From a bacterium (lineage in GTDB: Bacteria; Bacteroidota; Ignavibacteria; Kapaibacteriales; UBA961): a DNA stretch of 20,135 nt. Where the stretch lies: assembly GCA_022844575.1 (NCBI GenBank), contig JALHLL010000034.1, positions 1-20,135 of the forward strand, written 5' to 3'. How positions within the stretch are numbered: position 1 is the first letter of the stretch; the number at the start of each line of letters is the position of its first letter. Both the position numbers and the translations under genes were made by a program. The notes under the pieces were generated by a model. The model searched no databases and was not told the DNA's origin. It was given only the letters and a program-made list of their open reading frames with translations. This document shows, one piece after another, positions 1-8,504 of the stretch.

Positions 1-800
1 ATAAGTACTTGACCGTTTACTCCCGATGTGCCGCGTGTAGATAACGGTACTGTTGTATTCGTACCGTCTCCAAGATTGATGCCTGTTTCAAAACTTGTTG
101 TGCCGGATTGTCCTGCAGTACCGATACTCAAATTATGAACACCAAGACCGATGTTCGTGTTTTGAGTTAAATCTCCGCCCAAACGAACCGTGTCACCTGT
201 TCTCGTTAAACCATTCTCAAATGTATAAAGCGAACTTGAGTTACTCCAAGTAGGAATACCGTTTACGATACGTAGGATTGTGCCATTTGCTCCGGGGGCT
301 ACACTATCGGCGATGTCATTTGCATTGCCTACCCATATATTACCTTTCGGTAATGGTAATTGCGGTAACTGGTTGAAGATTACTTTGCTATTGAAGATTG
401 CCGTATCACCGAAGGTCACATTATCATTATGATTGACCGTATTATTGAAGGTCGTCGGCCCGTTTACTGTCGTGTTATTATTTAATGTGGTGTTGAACAA
501 GTTTGTATTATTCAAACTGAAATTATTCAAACTGTCAACATAGTCCGGTGAATTACCTGCGCCGCGACTGATAAGTACTTGACCGTTTACTCCCGATGTG
601 CCGCGTGTAGATAACGGTACTGTTGTATTCGTACCGTCACCGAGATTGATGCCTGTCTCAAAACTTGTTGTGCCGCTCTGTCCCGCAACACCGATACTCA
701 AATTATGAACACCAAGACCGATGTTCGTGTTTTGTGTTAAATCCCCGCCCAAACGAACTGTGTCATTCGTCAATGTTAAACCATTCTGGAATTTATAAAT
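1..800. repeat. Near-identical 570-bp-period direct repeat inside the giant CDS
   Basis: The sequence from position 1 recurs from 571 (both begin ATAAGTACTTGACCGTTTAC) and stays nearly identical for about 150 bp, then more loosely to about 230/800. The offset of 570 bp is 190 codons, so the reading frame is kept. The encoded unit includes VPLSTRGTSGVNGQVLIS and TRTGDTVRLGGDLTQNT. The left copy is cut by the window edge, so more copies may follow. Confidence 0.9.
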
Positions 801-3800
801 GCCCAAACCGTTTTTCCATATTGGCGAGCCATTCTCCACCATCAAGACTTGACCATCAGTACCGACTGCATATTCTGCGGCTATATTATTATTATTACCG
901 ACAAAAATGCTACCCTTTGTTAAAGGTAAACTCGGCGTAACATTAAAAATGACTGTATCGCCAAAATTGACAGTATCATTAAATTCGATTGGCCCATTAA
1001 CGGTTGTGCTACTGTCTAATGTGATATTAGTAAGAACATTCGACCATTGTGCAGTTTGTCCTGCACCATTACTAATCAATACCTGCCCGCTATTTCCTTG
1101 ATTTCCATTTAAAGTAATCGGCGAATTCGTACCATTGAAACTCACACCCGACTGAACGCTTAATTGACCTGCCGATGTGGAAAGAATATTTACATTTTCC
1201 GTCCAACTTTTCTGTGTATCATCCCAACGTAATGTGCTATTATTCAATGTTCCGTTATCAAGTCCTGTCGAAGTCGCAATCGTAATTGCACCGGCAGCGT
1301 TTGTAATAGTAATACCTTGTCCGGCAGTAAGATTCGTTACATCGTATCCCGTACCGTTGCCGATAAGTAATTGACCATTGTTAGGAACAGTCGTTACACC
1401 TGTACCACCATTGGTTATACCCAACGTACCATTTACTTCTGCTGTATTGAGATCAACTGCAGATGTGGTAGAACCCGTTCCTACAAATTCATTTGCACGA
1501 ACGATACCGCCATTGCTTGCTTCAAGTACAGTTCCCGCTCCTACAGTAAGAGCTTGTCCGGTATTCGTTCCGCTTGTAATCTGATCGAATGATACGGTTG
1601 TACCCGGAGGTAAAGTATTGCGCCAATCAACATTACCGGAAGCATCCGTTGTAAGAATCGAATTATTGACAGGTGGTTTAGCTTCTGCATTACCCTGTGC
1701 ATTACCTACAAATACATTGTTTAATGCTAATGGTAAATTCGGTAATTGATTAAAGGTAACACTATTGTTAAAGGTTACATTATCATTAAAAATCGTCGAA
1801 CCGTTCACCGTTAATGATGAATCAATTACAATATTATTTAATGTTGAATTGTTTACCGTCGCATTATTGATTGTCGAATTGTTTATCGTAACATTCACAA
1901 TATTATTTGTCCATTCGGGATCATCCGAACCTTTACTTATAAGTATTTGTCCGATTGTTCCGACTGTTGTATAATCTATTTTTGTTCCATCACTAAATGC
2001 AACCGTTCCGGCAGGACCTACTGTCGTATTGCCTGTGCCGCCGTTTTCCGGTGTTAATACTCCATTTACTTCCGTTGTGTTAAGGTCAACAGCCGAGGTA
2101 GTAGATCCCGTTCCTACAAATTCATTAGCTCTTACAATACCGCCATTATTTCCTTCAAGTACAGTTCCAGCGCCTACGGTAAGAGCTTGTCCGGTATTCG
2201 TTCCGCTTGTAATCTGATCGAAAGGAACAATAGTACCCGAAGGTAAAGTATTGCGCCAATCAACATTACCGGAAGCATCCGTTGTAAGAATCGAATTATT
2301 GACAGGTGGTTTTGCTTCCGCATTACCCTGTGCATTACCTACAAATACATTGTTTAATGCTAATGGTAAATTCGGTAACTGATTAAAAGTAACACTATTA
2401 TTAAAGGTTGTAGGCCCATTAACCGTAAGCGATGAATCAATCACTATATTATTCAACGTCGAGTTATTCATTGTTGAATTATTGATAGTCGTATTGTTAA
2501 TAGTTAAACCCGTTAAGGCATTTGTCCATTCAGGTGTTCCCGAACCTTTGCTTATCAATACCTGACCGTCTATTCCGACATTATTATAGCTCAGTTTTGT
2601 GCCGTCGGAATATGCTACCGTTCCGGCTTGACCTACGCTGTTACTACCAGTACCGCCGTTTTGCGGTGAAAGTACTCCGTTCACTTCGGCTGTATTAAGG
2701 TCAACTGCCGACGTTGTAGAACCCGTTCCTACGAATTCATTTGCACGGTTGACACCGCCATTCGTAGCTTCCAATACCGTTCCTGCACCTACTGTAAGGG
2801 CTTGTCCCGTATTCGTACCGCTTGCTATCTGATTAAAAGGAACATTAATGCCATCGGGTAATGTATTGCGCCAATCAACATTGCCCGAACCGTCCGTTGT
2901 CAATATCGAATTATTAATCGGTGGTTTTGCCTGAGCATAACCTTGAGAGTTACCTACAAATACATTGTTCAATGCTAATGGTAAATTCGGTAATTGATTA
3001 AAGGTAACTGGCCCATTAAATGTGCTGCCACCATTAAATACGGAAGAACTATCAACCTGAAGAGGTCCGTTTATTTCAAGATTATTGTTAATGGTCGTAC
3101 CGCCATTCAATACTGTCGTATTGAGGGTTAAACCCGTTAAAGCATTTGTCCATTCGGGTGTTCCCGAACCTTTGCTAATTAGTACTTGACCATCTGTTCC
3201 GGCATTATTATAGCTCAATTTTGTGCCGTCGGAGTATGCTACCGTTCCGGCTTGACCTACGCTATTGCTGCCCGTACCACCATTTTCCGGTGAAAGTACT
3301 CCGTTTACTTCTGCTGTATTAAGATCAACCGCAGATGTCGTCGAACCTGTTCCTACAAATTCGTTCGCACGAACGATACCGCCATTTGTTGCTTCAAAAA
3401 CCGTTCCCGCACCAACTGTTAATGCCTGACCTGTATTAACTCCTGTTTTCACCTGATTAAACGGTACATCAATCGTTGGCGGTAGAGTATTTGTCCACTG
3501 AACATCACCACCGGAGTTAATGGAAAGAATACTGCCGTTACTGCCCGGTGCAAATGGTGCTGCTTGGTTTTGTGTATTACCTACATAAATATGATTTCTA
3601 TTAAGAGGGAATTTCGGGGGTTTATTGAATATTGCCGTATCATTAAATATGGCAGGCCCATTAAATGTCATATCGCCAAGTACTGTTGTAGAACCGGCGA
3701 TAATCGGACTATTTAATGTACTTTGATTTATCGTAAATTCAGATAATGTTTTTGACCATTTCGGGTCTGCTGATCCGTCGGAAAGAAGTACTTGTCCTAT

Positions 3801-5777
3801 CGTACCTACTGTCGTATAAGTAATTTTGTTGCCATCGCTAAAGGCAACCGTTCCGGCTGCACCGACAACAGTATTACCCGTACCGCCATTGGCAGGAGTT
3901 AAAGTACCGGTTACATCATTGTTAAGGTCAACTTTACCACTCGAAAGAACGCCCGCAGCATCGTTTTTCACAATACCCGGAACAGTGAATTTGCCGATTG
4001 CAATATTACCTGTATTACCCGTTGCACTTAAAATAAGATCGTTTGTACCGATATTGATTTGAGTGGTCTTATTAAGCGTACCGCCTAAACCGACAACAGT
4101 ACCTGTTGCAGTAATACCGTTTTCAAATGTATATAAGTCAGAAGCATTTTTCCATGTAGGAGAATTTGAACCGTTAGAGATAAGAACTTGTCCATCGGTT
4201 CCTTGAGTCGTAAAATCCAAAATAGTACCATTGCTGAAAGCAACCGTACCGGGTAAGCCAACAGAATTACGTCCGGTACCGCCATTAGTCGGAGAAAGAA
4301 TTCCCGTTACTTCATTTGCTAAATCAACTTTGCCACTTATTAAAGTACCGCCATCAAGATTTTTTACAACACCCGCTTGGGCGAATTTTCCGATAACAAT
4401 ATTACCAGTATTGCCGGCACTACTTAATGTAAGGTTATTTGTACCGAAATCAATAGAAGTTGATTTTGTAAGTGAGCCGCCGAGTTCAGCTGTATTAGCT
4501 GTTCTTGATAAACCGTTACTAAATGTAAGCGGATTTTCAAAGTCCGTGCCCGGAGTAGCCAAAACCACTGTACCCGTACCCGGAGTTGACTTCAGAATAC
4601 CACCGGCATTCAAACCGGAAAATGTGATCGTTCCGCTTGAAGTAAGTCCCGTAGCAGCAACAAGAGCACCGCTTCGAGTTACTTGAAATTGTGAATTGTT
4701 ACCGATAGAGAAAAACTCTTCCGGTGTCGTATTTCCGATACCGATATTCGTACCATCATCAAATATTTGCGAATTGCCGAGTGTTGTACTGTTCGGTGTC
4801 CATTTCGGTACAAAGTTTACCGTTCCCGAACCGCCCACTACCGAACCGCCTGCAAAATCTATCGTCGTTAATGCGCCTGTTGCATCCGTACCTACAATTC
4901 GTTGACCAACGCCTGCTAATGATCCGAGACGCACATTTGAAATACCCGGAGTACCGGCTACTTCAAAATTCATCGTTGGGGTTGATGTACCGATACCGAA
5001 ATTACCCGTACCCGGAAATGTTAAGTTCAAATTGCCTAAGTCTATTTCGGTGTTTTGAGTAAGTGCCCCACCTAAGGAAACATTCTGTCCGTTTCTTGTA
5101 ATACCATTATTGAATGCAAGTGGCATTTCATAATCGCCGTTTGCACCCGGAGTAGCAATCACTAATGTACCTGTACCCGGAACAGCTTTTACCATACCGC
5201 CCGATGTTAGAGACTGTACATTAACATCACCTTGCGAAGTTATGCGCAAACGCTCAAGATTCGTTGTTTTGAAAACAAGGTCAGCAGGATTGATTGTACC
5301 TATGAAGTTTTTATCGGGATTTGTTGATTTATTGCCTCGTATAAGCCAAGCAAGAGAATCAAGTTGACTTGTGCTTCCATCTTGGGGATTGAGGAAGTTA
5401 AAGTTTAATGATTGTAGGGGTTGCCATGCCTTGCCATTATAATACCAAAAGCCGAAATCATTGCCTTCCGTTTGCCACACAAGCAAACCTGTTGCCGGCA
5501 ACTGTATATTTATTCTCTCGGCACGAGTCATTCTCGGAACAAGAAAACCCTTTGGCGAACTTAATAAAGTAGTACTCAAATCAAGCAAAGCGGAAGGATC
5601 GGGATTTTTAGTTCCGATACCGACATTCTCGCTCGGCTGTTGAGCAGATGAGTTCCATATATTGAACGCAGTTAGAACCACAGTCAGCACAAACAAACGT
5701 AATAATTTGTTTGATAAAGACTTAATAAATAAACTGCGATGTTTTTTCTGACGCGATTCGGTATTTAACCGTACCAT
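1..5777 (-). CDS. Giant secreted repeat protein, tail-fibre/adhesin-like (5' part; 3' end beyond the left edge)
   Basis: An open frame on the minus strand runs from an ATG at 5777 to the left edge, at least 1925 codons, with no stop in the parts I read codon by codon. AAGGTGAT lies just upstream of the ATG as a ribosome binding site. Residues 25-45 form a signal peptide (FVLTVVLTAF core, likely cleavage after SSA). Residues about 52-115 carry the opening module common in large Bacteroidota surface or tail-fibre-like proteins: NVGIGTKNPDPSALLDLS, GFLVPRMTRAER, PATGLLVW and FWYYNGKAWQPL. The remainder is low-complexity modules rich in Gly, Asn and Thr: NGLTRTGDTVRLGGDLTQNT-type units, NGGTG units followed by GTVAYSDGTK and GQVLISKGSG, and Asn-rich LNNSTxNN strings. 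No catalytic domain is visible. A role as a secreted fibrous surface protein is inferred. Family relatives often end in a peptidase S74 chaperone or a type IX sorting domain, which would lie outside the window. Confidence 0.88.
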   Translation of the reverse strand, partial: MVRLNTESRQKKHRSLFIKSLSNKLLRLFVLTVVLTAFNIWNSSAQQPSENVGIGTKNPDPSALLDLSTTLLSSPKGFLVPRMTRAERINIQLPATGLLVWQTEGNDFGFWYYNGKAWQPLQSLNFNFLNPQDGSTSQLDSLAWLIRGNKSTNPDKNFIGTINPADLVFKTTNLERLRITSQGDVNVQSLTSGGMVKAVPGTGTLVIATPGANGDYEMPLAFNNGITRNGQNVSLGGALTQNTEIDLGNLNLTFPGTGNFGIGTSTPTMNFEVAGTPGISNVRLGSLAGVGQRIVGTDATGALTTIDFAGGSVVGGSGTVNFVPKWTPNSTTLGNSQIFDDGTNIGIGNTTPEEFFSIGNNSQFQVTRSGALVAATGLTSSGTITFSGLNAGGILKSTPGTGTVVLATPGTDFENPLTFSNGLSRTANTAELGGSLTKSTSIDFGTNNLTLSSAGNTGNIVIGKFAQAGVVKNLDGGTLISGKVDLANEVTGILSPTNGGTGRNSVGLPGTVAFSNGTILDFTTQGTDGQVLISNGSNSPTWKNASDLYTFENGITATGTVVGLGGTLNKTTQINIGTNDLILSATGNTGNIAIGKFTVPGIVKNDAAGVLSSGKVDLNNDVTGTLTPANGGTGNTVVGAAGTVAFSDGNKITYTTVGTIGQVLLSDGSADPKWSKTLSEFTINQSTLNSPIIAGSTTVLGDMTFNGPAIFNDTAIFNKPPKFPLNRNHIYVGNTQNQAAPFAPGSNGSILSINSGGDVQWTNTLPPTIDVPFNQVKTGVNTGQALTVGAGTVFEATNGGIVRANEFVGTGSTTSAVDLNTAEVNGVLSPENGGTGSNSVGQAGTVAYSDGTKLSYNNAGTDGQVLISKGSGTPEWTNALTGLTLNTTVLNGGTTINNNLEINGPLQVDSSSVFNGGSTFNGPVTFNQLPNLPLALNNVFVGNSQGYAQAKPPINNSILTTDGSGNVDWRNTLPDGINVPFNQIASGTNTGQALTVGAGTVLEATNGGVNRANEFVGTGSTTSAVDLNTAEVNGVLSPQNGGTGSNSVGQAGTVAYSDGTKLSYNNVGIDGQVLISKGSGTPEWTNALTGLTINNTTINNSTMNNSTLNNIVIDSSLTVNGPTTFNNSVTFNQLPNLPLALNNVFVGNAQGNAEAKPPVNNSILTTDASGNVDWRNTLPSGTIVPFDQITSGTNTGQALTVGAGTVLEGNNGGIVRANEFVGTGSTTSAVDLNTTEVNGVLTPENGGTGNTTVGPAGTVAFSDGTKIDYTTVGTIGQILISKGSDDPEWTNNIVNVTINNSTINNATVNNSTLNNIVIDSSLTVNGSTIFNDNVTFNNSVTFNQLPNLPLALNNVFVGNAQGNAEAKPPVNNSILTTDASGNVDWRNTLPPGTTVSFDQITSGTNTGQALTVGAGTVLEASNGGIVRANEFVGTGSTTSAVDLNTAEVNGTLGITNGGTGVTTVPNNGQLLIGNGTGYDVTNLTAGQGITITNAAGAITIATSTGLDNGTLNNSTLRWDDTQKSWTENVNILSTSAGQLSVQSGVSFNGTNSPITLNGNQGNSGQVLISNGAGQTAQWSNVLTNITLDSSTTVNGPIEFNDTVNFGDTVIFNVTPSLPLTKGSIFVGNNNNIAAEYAVGTDGQVLMVENGSPIWKNGLGIYKFQNGLTLTNDTVRLGGDLTQNTNIGLGVHNLSIGVAGQSGTTSFETGINLGDGTNTTVPLSTRGTSGVNGQVLISRGAGNSPDYVDSLNNFSLNNTNLFNTTLNNNTTVNGPTTFNNTVNHNDNVTFGDTAIFNSKVIFNQLPQLPLPKGNIWVGNANDIADSVAPGANGTILRIVNGIPTWSNSSSLYTFENGLTRTGDTVRLGGDLTQNTNIGLGVHNLSIGTAGQSGTTSFETGINLGDGTNTTVPLSTRGTSGVNGQVL
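1380..3600. repeat. Tandem in-frame modules of about 615-633 bp inside the giant CDS
   Basis: The anchor ACAAATACATTGTT occurs at 1708, 2341 and 2956, with a diverged form (ACATAAATATGATT) at 3583, giving spacings of 633, 615 and 627 bp. A second anchor, GTATTGCGCCAATCAACATT, occurs at 1615, 2248 and 2863 with the same spacings. All spacings are multiples of three. Comparing 1528-1770 with 2161-2403 by eye I count about 15 differences, so neighbouring copies are roughly 94 percent identical. Each module of 205-211 residues contains, in order, an Asn-rich string, FNQLPNLPLALNNVFVGN, ILTTDASGNVDWRNTLP, GQALTVGAGTVLE, ANEFVGTGSTTSAVDLNT, NGGTG, and GQVLISKGSGTPEWTN. The partial similarity continues more loosely to about 4290. 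Confidence 0.92.
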
Positions 5778-5823
5778 AATATCACCTTGTACTGGCAAGT
5801 AAAGACATTTTTTTCCCATACAG

Positions 5824-5855
5824 CAAATTTACTGCCAATGCCTGCATATTCTCAA
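5824..5855 (-). promoter_or_regulatory. Possible Bacteroidota-type promoter for the giant surface-protein gene
   Basis: Read on the minus strand, TTG (5855-5853) is followed 21 nt later by TAAATTTG (5831-5824), which fits the TTG/TAnnTTTG (-33/-7) consensus known for Bacteroidota sigma factors. It lies 47 nt upstream of the ATG at 5777. The same extended string, CGTATTGA then about 20 nt then TAAATTTG, occurs before the phosphofructokinase homologue. That this organism uses such a promoter is inference. Confidence 0.4.
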
Positions 5856-5914
5856 TACGTACAACTACGTAAAGGGGGTGAATTGTTTAATTAGGATAGG
5901 AAAAACGGGCTTTT

Positions 5915-6556
5915 TTAATTGTTTGATAAGGCAAAACGTACCAAATCTGCGGTATTTTTTACGCCCAACTTATTAAGAAGGTTAAAACGATGTGTTTCGA
6001 CTGTTCGGGCACTTATTGAAAGTTTTTCAGCTATTTCATGACTTGTATGACCTTTTACGACAAGTTCCAAAATTTCCCTTTCCCTTCGGGTCAGGTGTAT
6101 ATCGGGAGGCAAATCGCGTATTTGTTCGCCGCGTATAGTAACGGTGGTCTCCCCGATTGATTTTGAGAAAACCCTCTCCCCTTTCATAACCGTTCTTATC
6201 GCATCAACCAAACCCTTTATATCTATCTCCTTAGTAAGATAACCCTGCGCCCCTGCCCGAATTGCGGAATCAAAATAAGAATTGTCATTGTGAGCACTCA
6301 ACATAATGATTCTGGTTTTAGGCGATACGATACGAATACGTTTTGTCGTGGCTATTCCATCCATTATTGGCATATTAACATCAATCAGAGCTACGTCCGG
6401 TTTATACATTTCGGCAAGGTCAACGGCTTCCGAGCCGGAGGATGCTTCGGCAACTATATGAATGTAGCCGTCGGTAGAAAGAAAACGTTTCAAACCCGAA
6501 CGAACAATTTCATGATCATCAACAAGCATTACCGATATATATGAATGACTTGCCAT
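5915..6556 (-). CDS. NarL/FixJ-family response regulator (REC + LuxR HTH)
   Basis: A 213-residue two-domain response regulator, the usual length for the family. The receiver domain (about 6-122) has the acidic pair D13/D14 (VDDHE), the phospho-acceptor D59 (LIDVNMP), switch residue S87 (MLSAH) and K109 (YLTKE). The C-terminal LuxR helix-turn-helix spans about 155-211 (LTRREREILELVVKGHTS, EIAEKLSISARTVETHR). It should act as a phosphorylation-controlled DNA-binding regulator in the cytoplasm. It starts 5 nt after the trmH stop, so it is probably co-transcribed with trmH, and it lies 137 nt upstream of the giant surface-protein gene on the same strand. No histidine kinase gene is nearby, so it is an orphan regulator here and its signal and targets are unknown. 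Confidence 0.93.
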   Translation of the reverse strand: MASHSYISVMLVDDHEIVRSGLKRFLSTDGYIHIVAEASSGSEAVDLAEMYKPDVALIDVNMPIMDGIATTKRIRIVSPKTRIIMLSAHNDNSYFDSAIRAGAQGYLTKEIDIKGLVDAIRTVMKGERVFSKSIGETTVTIRGEQIRDLPPDIHLTRREREILELVVKGHTSHEIAEKLSISARTVETHRFNLLNKLGVKNTADLVRFALSNN

Positions 6557-6561
6557 TATTA

Positions 6562-7167
6562 TTAACGTTTACTCCAATCTTCAACTAAAGATTCTAATTT
6601 CTCTTCATTAAATCGAACGGAATCATACATTCCCTTCGCGTTTCTTTGCCTGAATGCTTCAAAAACGGTTACGGCACATGCTACGGAAATATTCAAACTC
6701 TGAATCATGCCTACCTGCGGTATAACAATATTACCATCCGCTTTTTCCAATGCTTCTTTCGATACTCCACTATGTTCATTGCCGAAAACAATGGCAACTT
6801 TTTCCGTCATATCAGTTTCGTAAATACTGACAGCATTTTTTCCCAAAGCTGTCGTCAGTATTCTGAACCCCTGCTCTTTAAGACTCGAAAAGCACTCATC
6901 AACCGATGAATATCGTGTCTGATCAACCCATTTTTTTGCACTTGCAGAACTCCTTTTACTTAGATCGGGAAATTCACATTCTCCGTAGTACAATAAACAT
7001 ACCGAAAATATGCCGACCGCATCACAAGAGCGAAGAACAGCCGAAACATTATGTGCATCATGTACATTTTCGAGAATAATCGTTAAGTCAGGCTGTCGCC
7101 GCGATAGTATGCGTCTTATTTTATCCACTCTTTTTGTAGTCCTATATTCTTGCCTATTCAATTTCAT
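6562..7167 (-). CDS. trmH: TrmH-like tRNA (guanosine-18-2'-O)-methyltransferase (SPOUT family)
   Basis: A 201-residue SpoU/TrmH-type 2'-O-methyltransferase. The three SPOUT knot motifs are clear: motif 1 at 32-52 (ENVHDAHNVSAVLRSCDAVG, with candidate catalytic R46), motif 2 at 124-140 (VAIVFGNEHSGVSKEAL) and motif 3 at 147-175 (IVIPQVGMIQSLNISVA, then FEAFRQR). These match E. coli TrmH (IMEDVHKPHNLSA, MGQEKTG, GMVQSLNVSVA) better than RlmB or TrmL. The known TrmH reaction is S-adenosylmethionine-dependent methylation of the ribose of G18 in the tRNA D-loop. It is somewhat shorter than E. coli TrmH (229 aa). It is the first gene of a likely two-gene unit with the response regulator. No strong Shine-Dalgarno sequence precedes the ATG. 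Confidence 0.85.
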   Translation of the reverse strand: MKLNRQEYRTTKRVDKIRRILSRRQPDLTIILENVHDAHNVSAVLRSCDAVGIFSVCLLYYGECEFPDLSKRSSASAKKWVDQTRYSSVDECFSSLKEQGFRILTTALGKNAVSIYETDMTEKVAIVFGNEHSGVSKEALEKADGNIVIPQVGMIQSLNISVACAVTVFEAFRQRNAKGMYDSVRFNEEKLESLVEDWSKR

Positions 7168-7223
7168 AGCAAATTGCGAAAATATTTAAGAACAGTTTGA
7201 TTGAATTGTGCAATCGATGTATT

Positions 7224-7262
7224 AAAACAAAAAAACGGTATTCTTGCATGAGAATACCGTTT
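7224..7262 (-). terminator. Intrinsic terminator of the RidA/aminotransferase operon
   Basis: A perfect 12-bp stem (7233-7244 pairing with 7251-7262, core ACGGTATTCT/AGAATACCGT) closes a 6-nt loop. On the minus strand it is followed by a T-rich tract (GTTTTTTTGTTTTAAT). It lies 23 nt after the stop of the aminotransferase gene. No T-run follows on the plus strand, so it acts in the minus direction. Confidence 0.88.
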
Positions 7263-7284
7263 CGTTATACTGGTAAAAAAGAAA

Positions 7285-8460
7285 TTAACCGCGTTGTTCA
7301 ATCGCCGTTTTGATTCTTCTCATTGCCTCTTCTATATTTTCTACCGAATTAGCATACGAAAATCGGATAAAACCTTCGCCATGTACTCCGAATGCGGTAC
7401 CGCTCAAACAGGCAACACCCGCTTCGTATAAGCAGAAGTCGGCAGCTTCTTGCGAAGTCATACCCGTTGCTTCGATATTCGGGAATACATAGAATGCACC
7501 TTTCGGTAAATGACAACGAAAACCGCTAATAGAATTCAAACTATTCACAATAACATCTCTACGCTTTTTGAATTCGCCGAGAAACTCATTAACGCGCGGT
7601 AATGTACGATCATTTAATGCTTCGATTCCGGCAATCTGATTAAAGCTTGCAGTACACGATGTGCAATTTGTTTGCAATTTGGCAACAACTTTGGCTATAT
7701 GCTCCGGCATTGCACCGTAGCCCATACGCCATCCCGTCATTGCAAATGTTTTGGAATAACCGTCCAATAAAATCGTACGTTCTTTCATTCCATCAAATCG
7801 CGTAATTGTATCATTCGTAAATCCGTCATACGTTATCTGCGAATAAATTTCATCGCTCAAAACGATAAAATCATGCTTAACTGCAAGTTCCGCAATCGCC
7901 TGCAAATCTTCGGTTGTTAAAATACCACCCGTAGGATTTTGTGGCGTATTGATAATGAGCATTCTTGTTTTGGGTGTAATTCTTGCCTCTAAGTCGGCAA
8001 TATCGAAACGAAATTCTTTCGATTCCTGCAAAGGCAAAGCAATAGGTTTTGCACCCAAAAAATTTATCATACTTTCATATATCGGAAAACCCGGATTCGG
8101 ATAAATCACCTCATCGCCCGGATCAATCGTTGCCATTAAACCATAGAACAAAATAGGTTTTGCACCCGGTGTAATCACAATTTCATTTGCATTATACAAT
8201 GAATAACTACGTGTTTTATTAATGTACTCCGCTACGGCTTCGCGCGCTTCAGGCAAACCTGCCGAAGGACCATAATGTGTATATCCATTATCCAAAGCAT
8301 TCTTTGCGGCATCAATAATATTGGAAGGAGTATCGAAATCGGGTTCGCCTATTTCCAAATGAACGATGTTTTTACCTTGCGCTTCCAAAGCACGTGCTCT
8401 TACAAGCACTTCAAAAGCCGTTTCGGTACCAAGTCGTGATATTCGCTCTGCTACATGCAT
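7285..8460 (-). CDS. Class I PLP-dependent aminotransferase (aspartate aminotransferase-like)
   Basis: A 391-residue fold-type I aminotransferase of full family length. Visible landmarks are GEPDFDTP (38-45), the substrate and cofactor loop YGPSAGLPEAR (63-73), N175 in NTPQNPTGG, D203 and Y206 in SDEIYS, the Schiff-base lysine K237 in DGYSKTFAMTGWRMGYG, and R366 in FIRFSYANS, which binds the substrate alpha-carboxylate. It resembles the subgroup that includes aspartate and aromatic or broad-specificity aminotransferases, so the exact amino donor is not decided by sequence alone. AAGGA lies about 9 nt upstream of the ATG. It is the last gene of a three-gene operon with a RidA-like deaminase and an unknown protein, 44 nt after the latter, and is followed by a strong terminator. 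Confidence 0.92.
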   Translation of the reverse strand: MHVAERISRLGTETAFEVLVRARALEAQGKNIVHLEIGEPDFDTPSNIIDAAKNALDNGYTHYGPSAGLPEAREAVAEYINKTRSYSLYNANEIVITPGAKPILFYGLMATIDPGDEVIYPNPGFPIYESMINFLGAKPIALPLQESKEFRFDIADLEARITPKTRMLIINTPQNPTGGILTTEDLQAIAELAVKHDFIVLSDEIYSQITYDGFTNDTITRFDGMKERTILLDGYSKTFAMTGWRMGYGAMPEHIAKVVAKLQTNCTSCTASFNQIAGIEALNDRTLPRVNEFLGEFKKRRDVIVNSLNSISGFRCHLPKGAFYVFPNIEATGMTSQEAADFCLYEAGVACLSGTAFGVHGEGFIRFSYANSVENIEEAMRRIKTAIEQRG

Positions 8461-8504
8461 AAAAGTAATTCCTTTTTTCGGTATCGGTGAATTAATGAAA
8501 AAAA

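Noticed and set aside
1..3600. Repeats as a CRISPR array or mobile element
   Set aside because: The units are 570-633 bp, in frame, coding and contiguous without unique spacers, and no transposase or terminal inverted repeats are seen.
665..5643. Many plus-strand open frames (and one minus-strand frame at 4085-4285) of 60-150 codons across the left quarter
   Set aside because: They lie antisense or out of frame to the giant repeat gene, recur with its modules, and their proteins are Val/Pro-rich shadows of its codons.
5895..5920. Terminator after the response regulator (AAAAAGCCCGTTTTT)
   Set aside because: Only five A-T pairs can form the stem, and the central bases do not pair.
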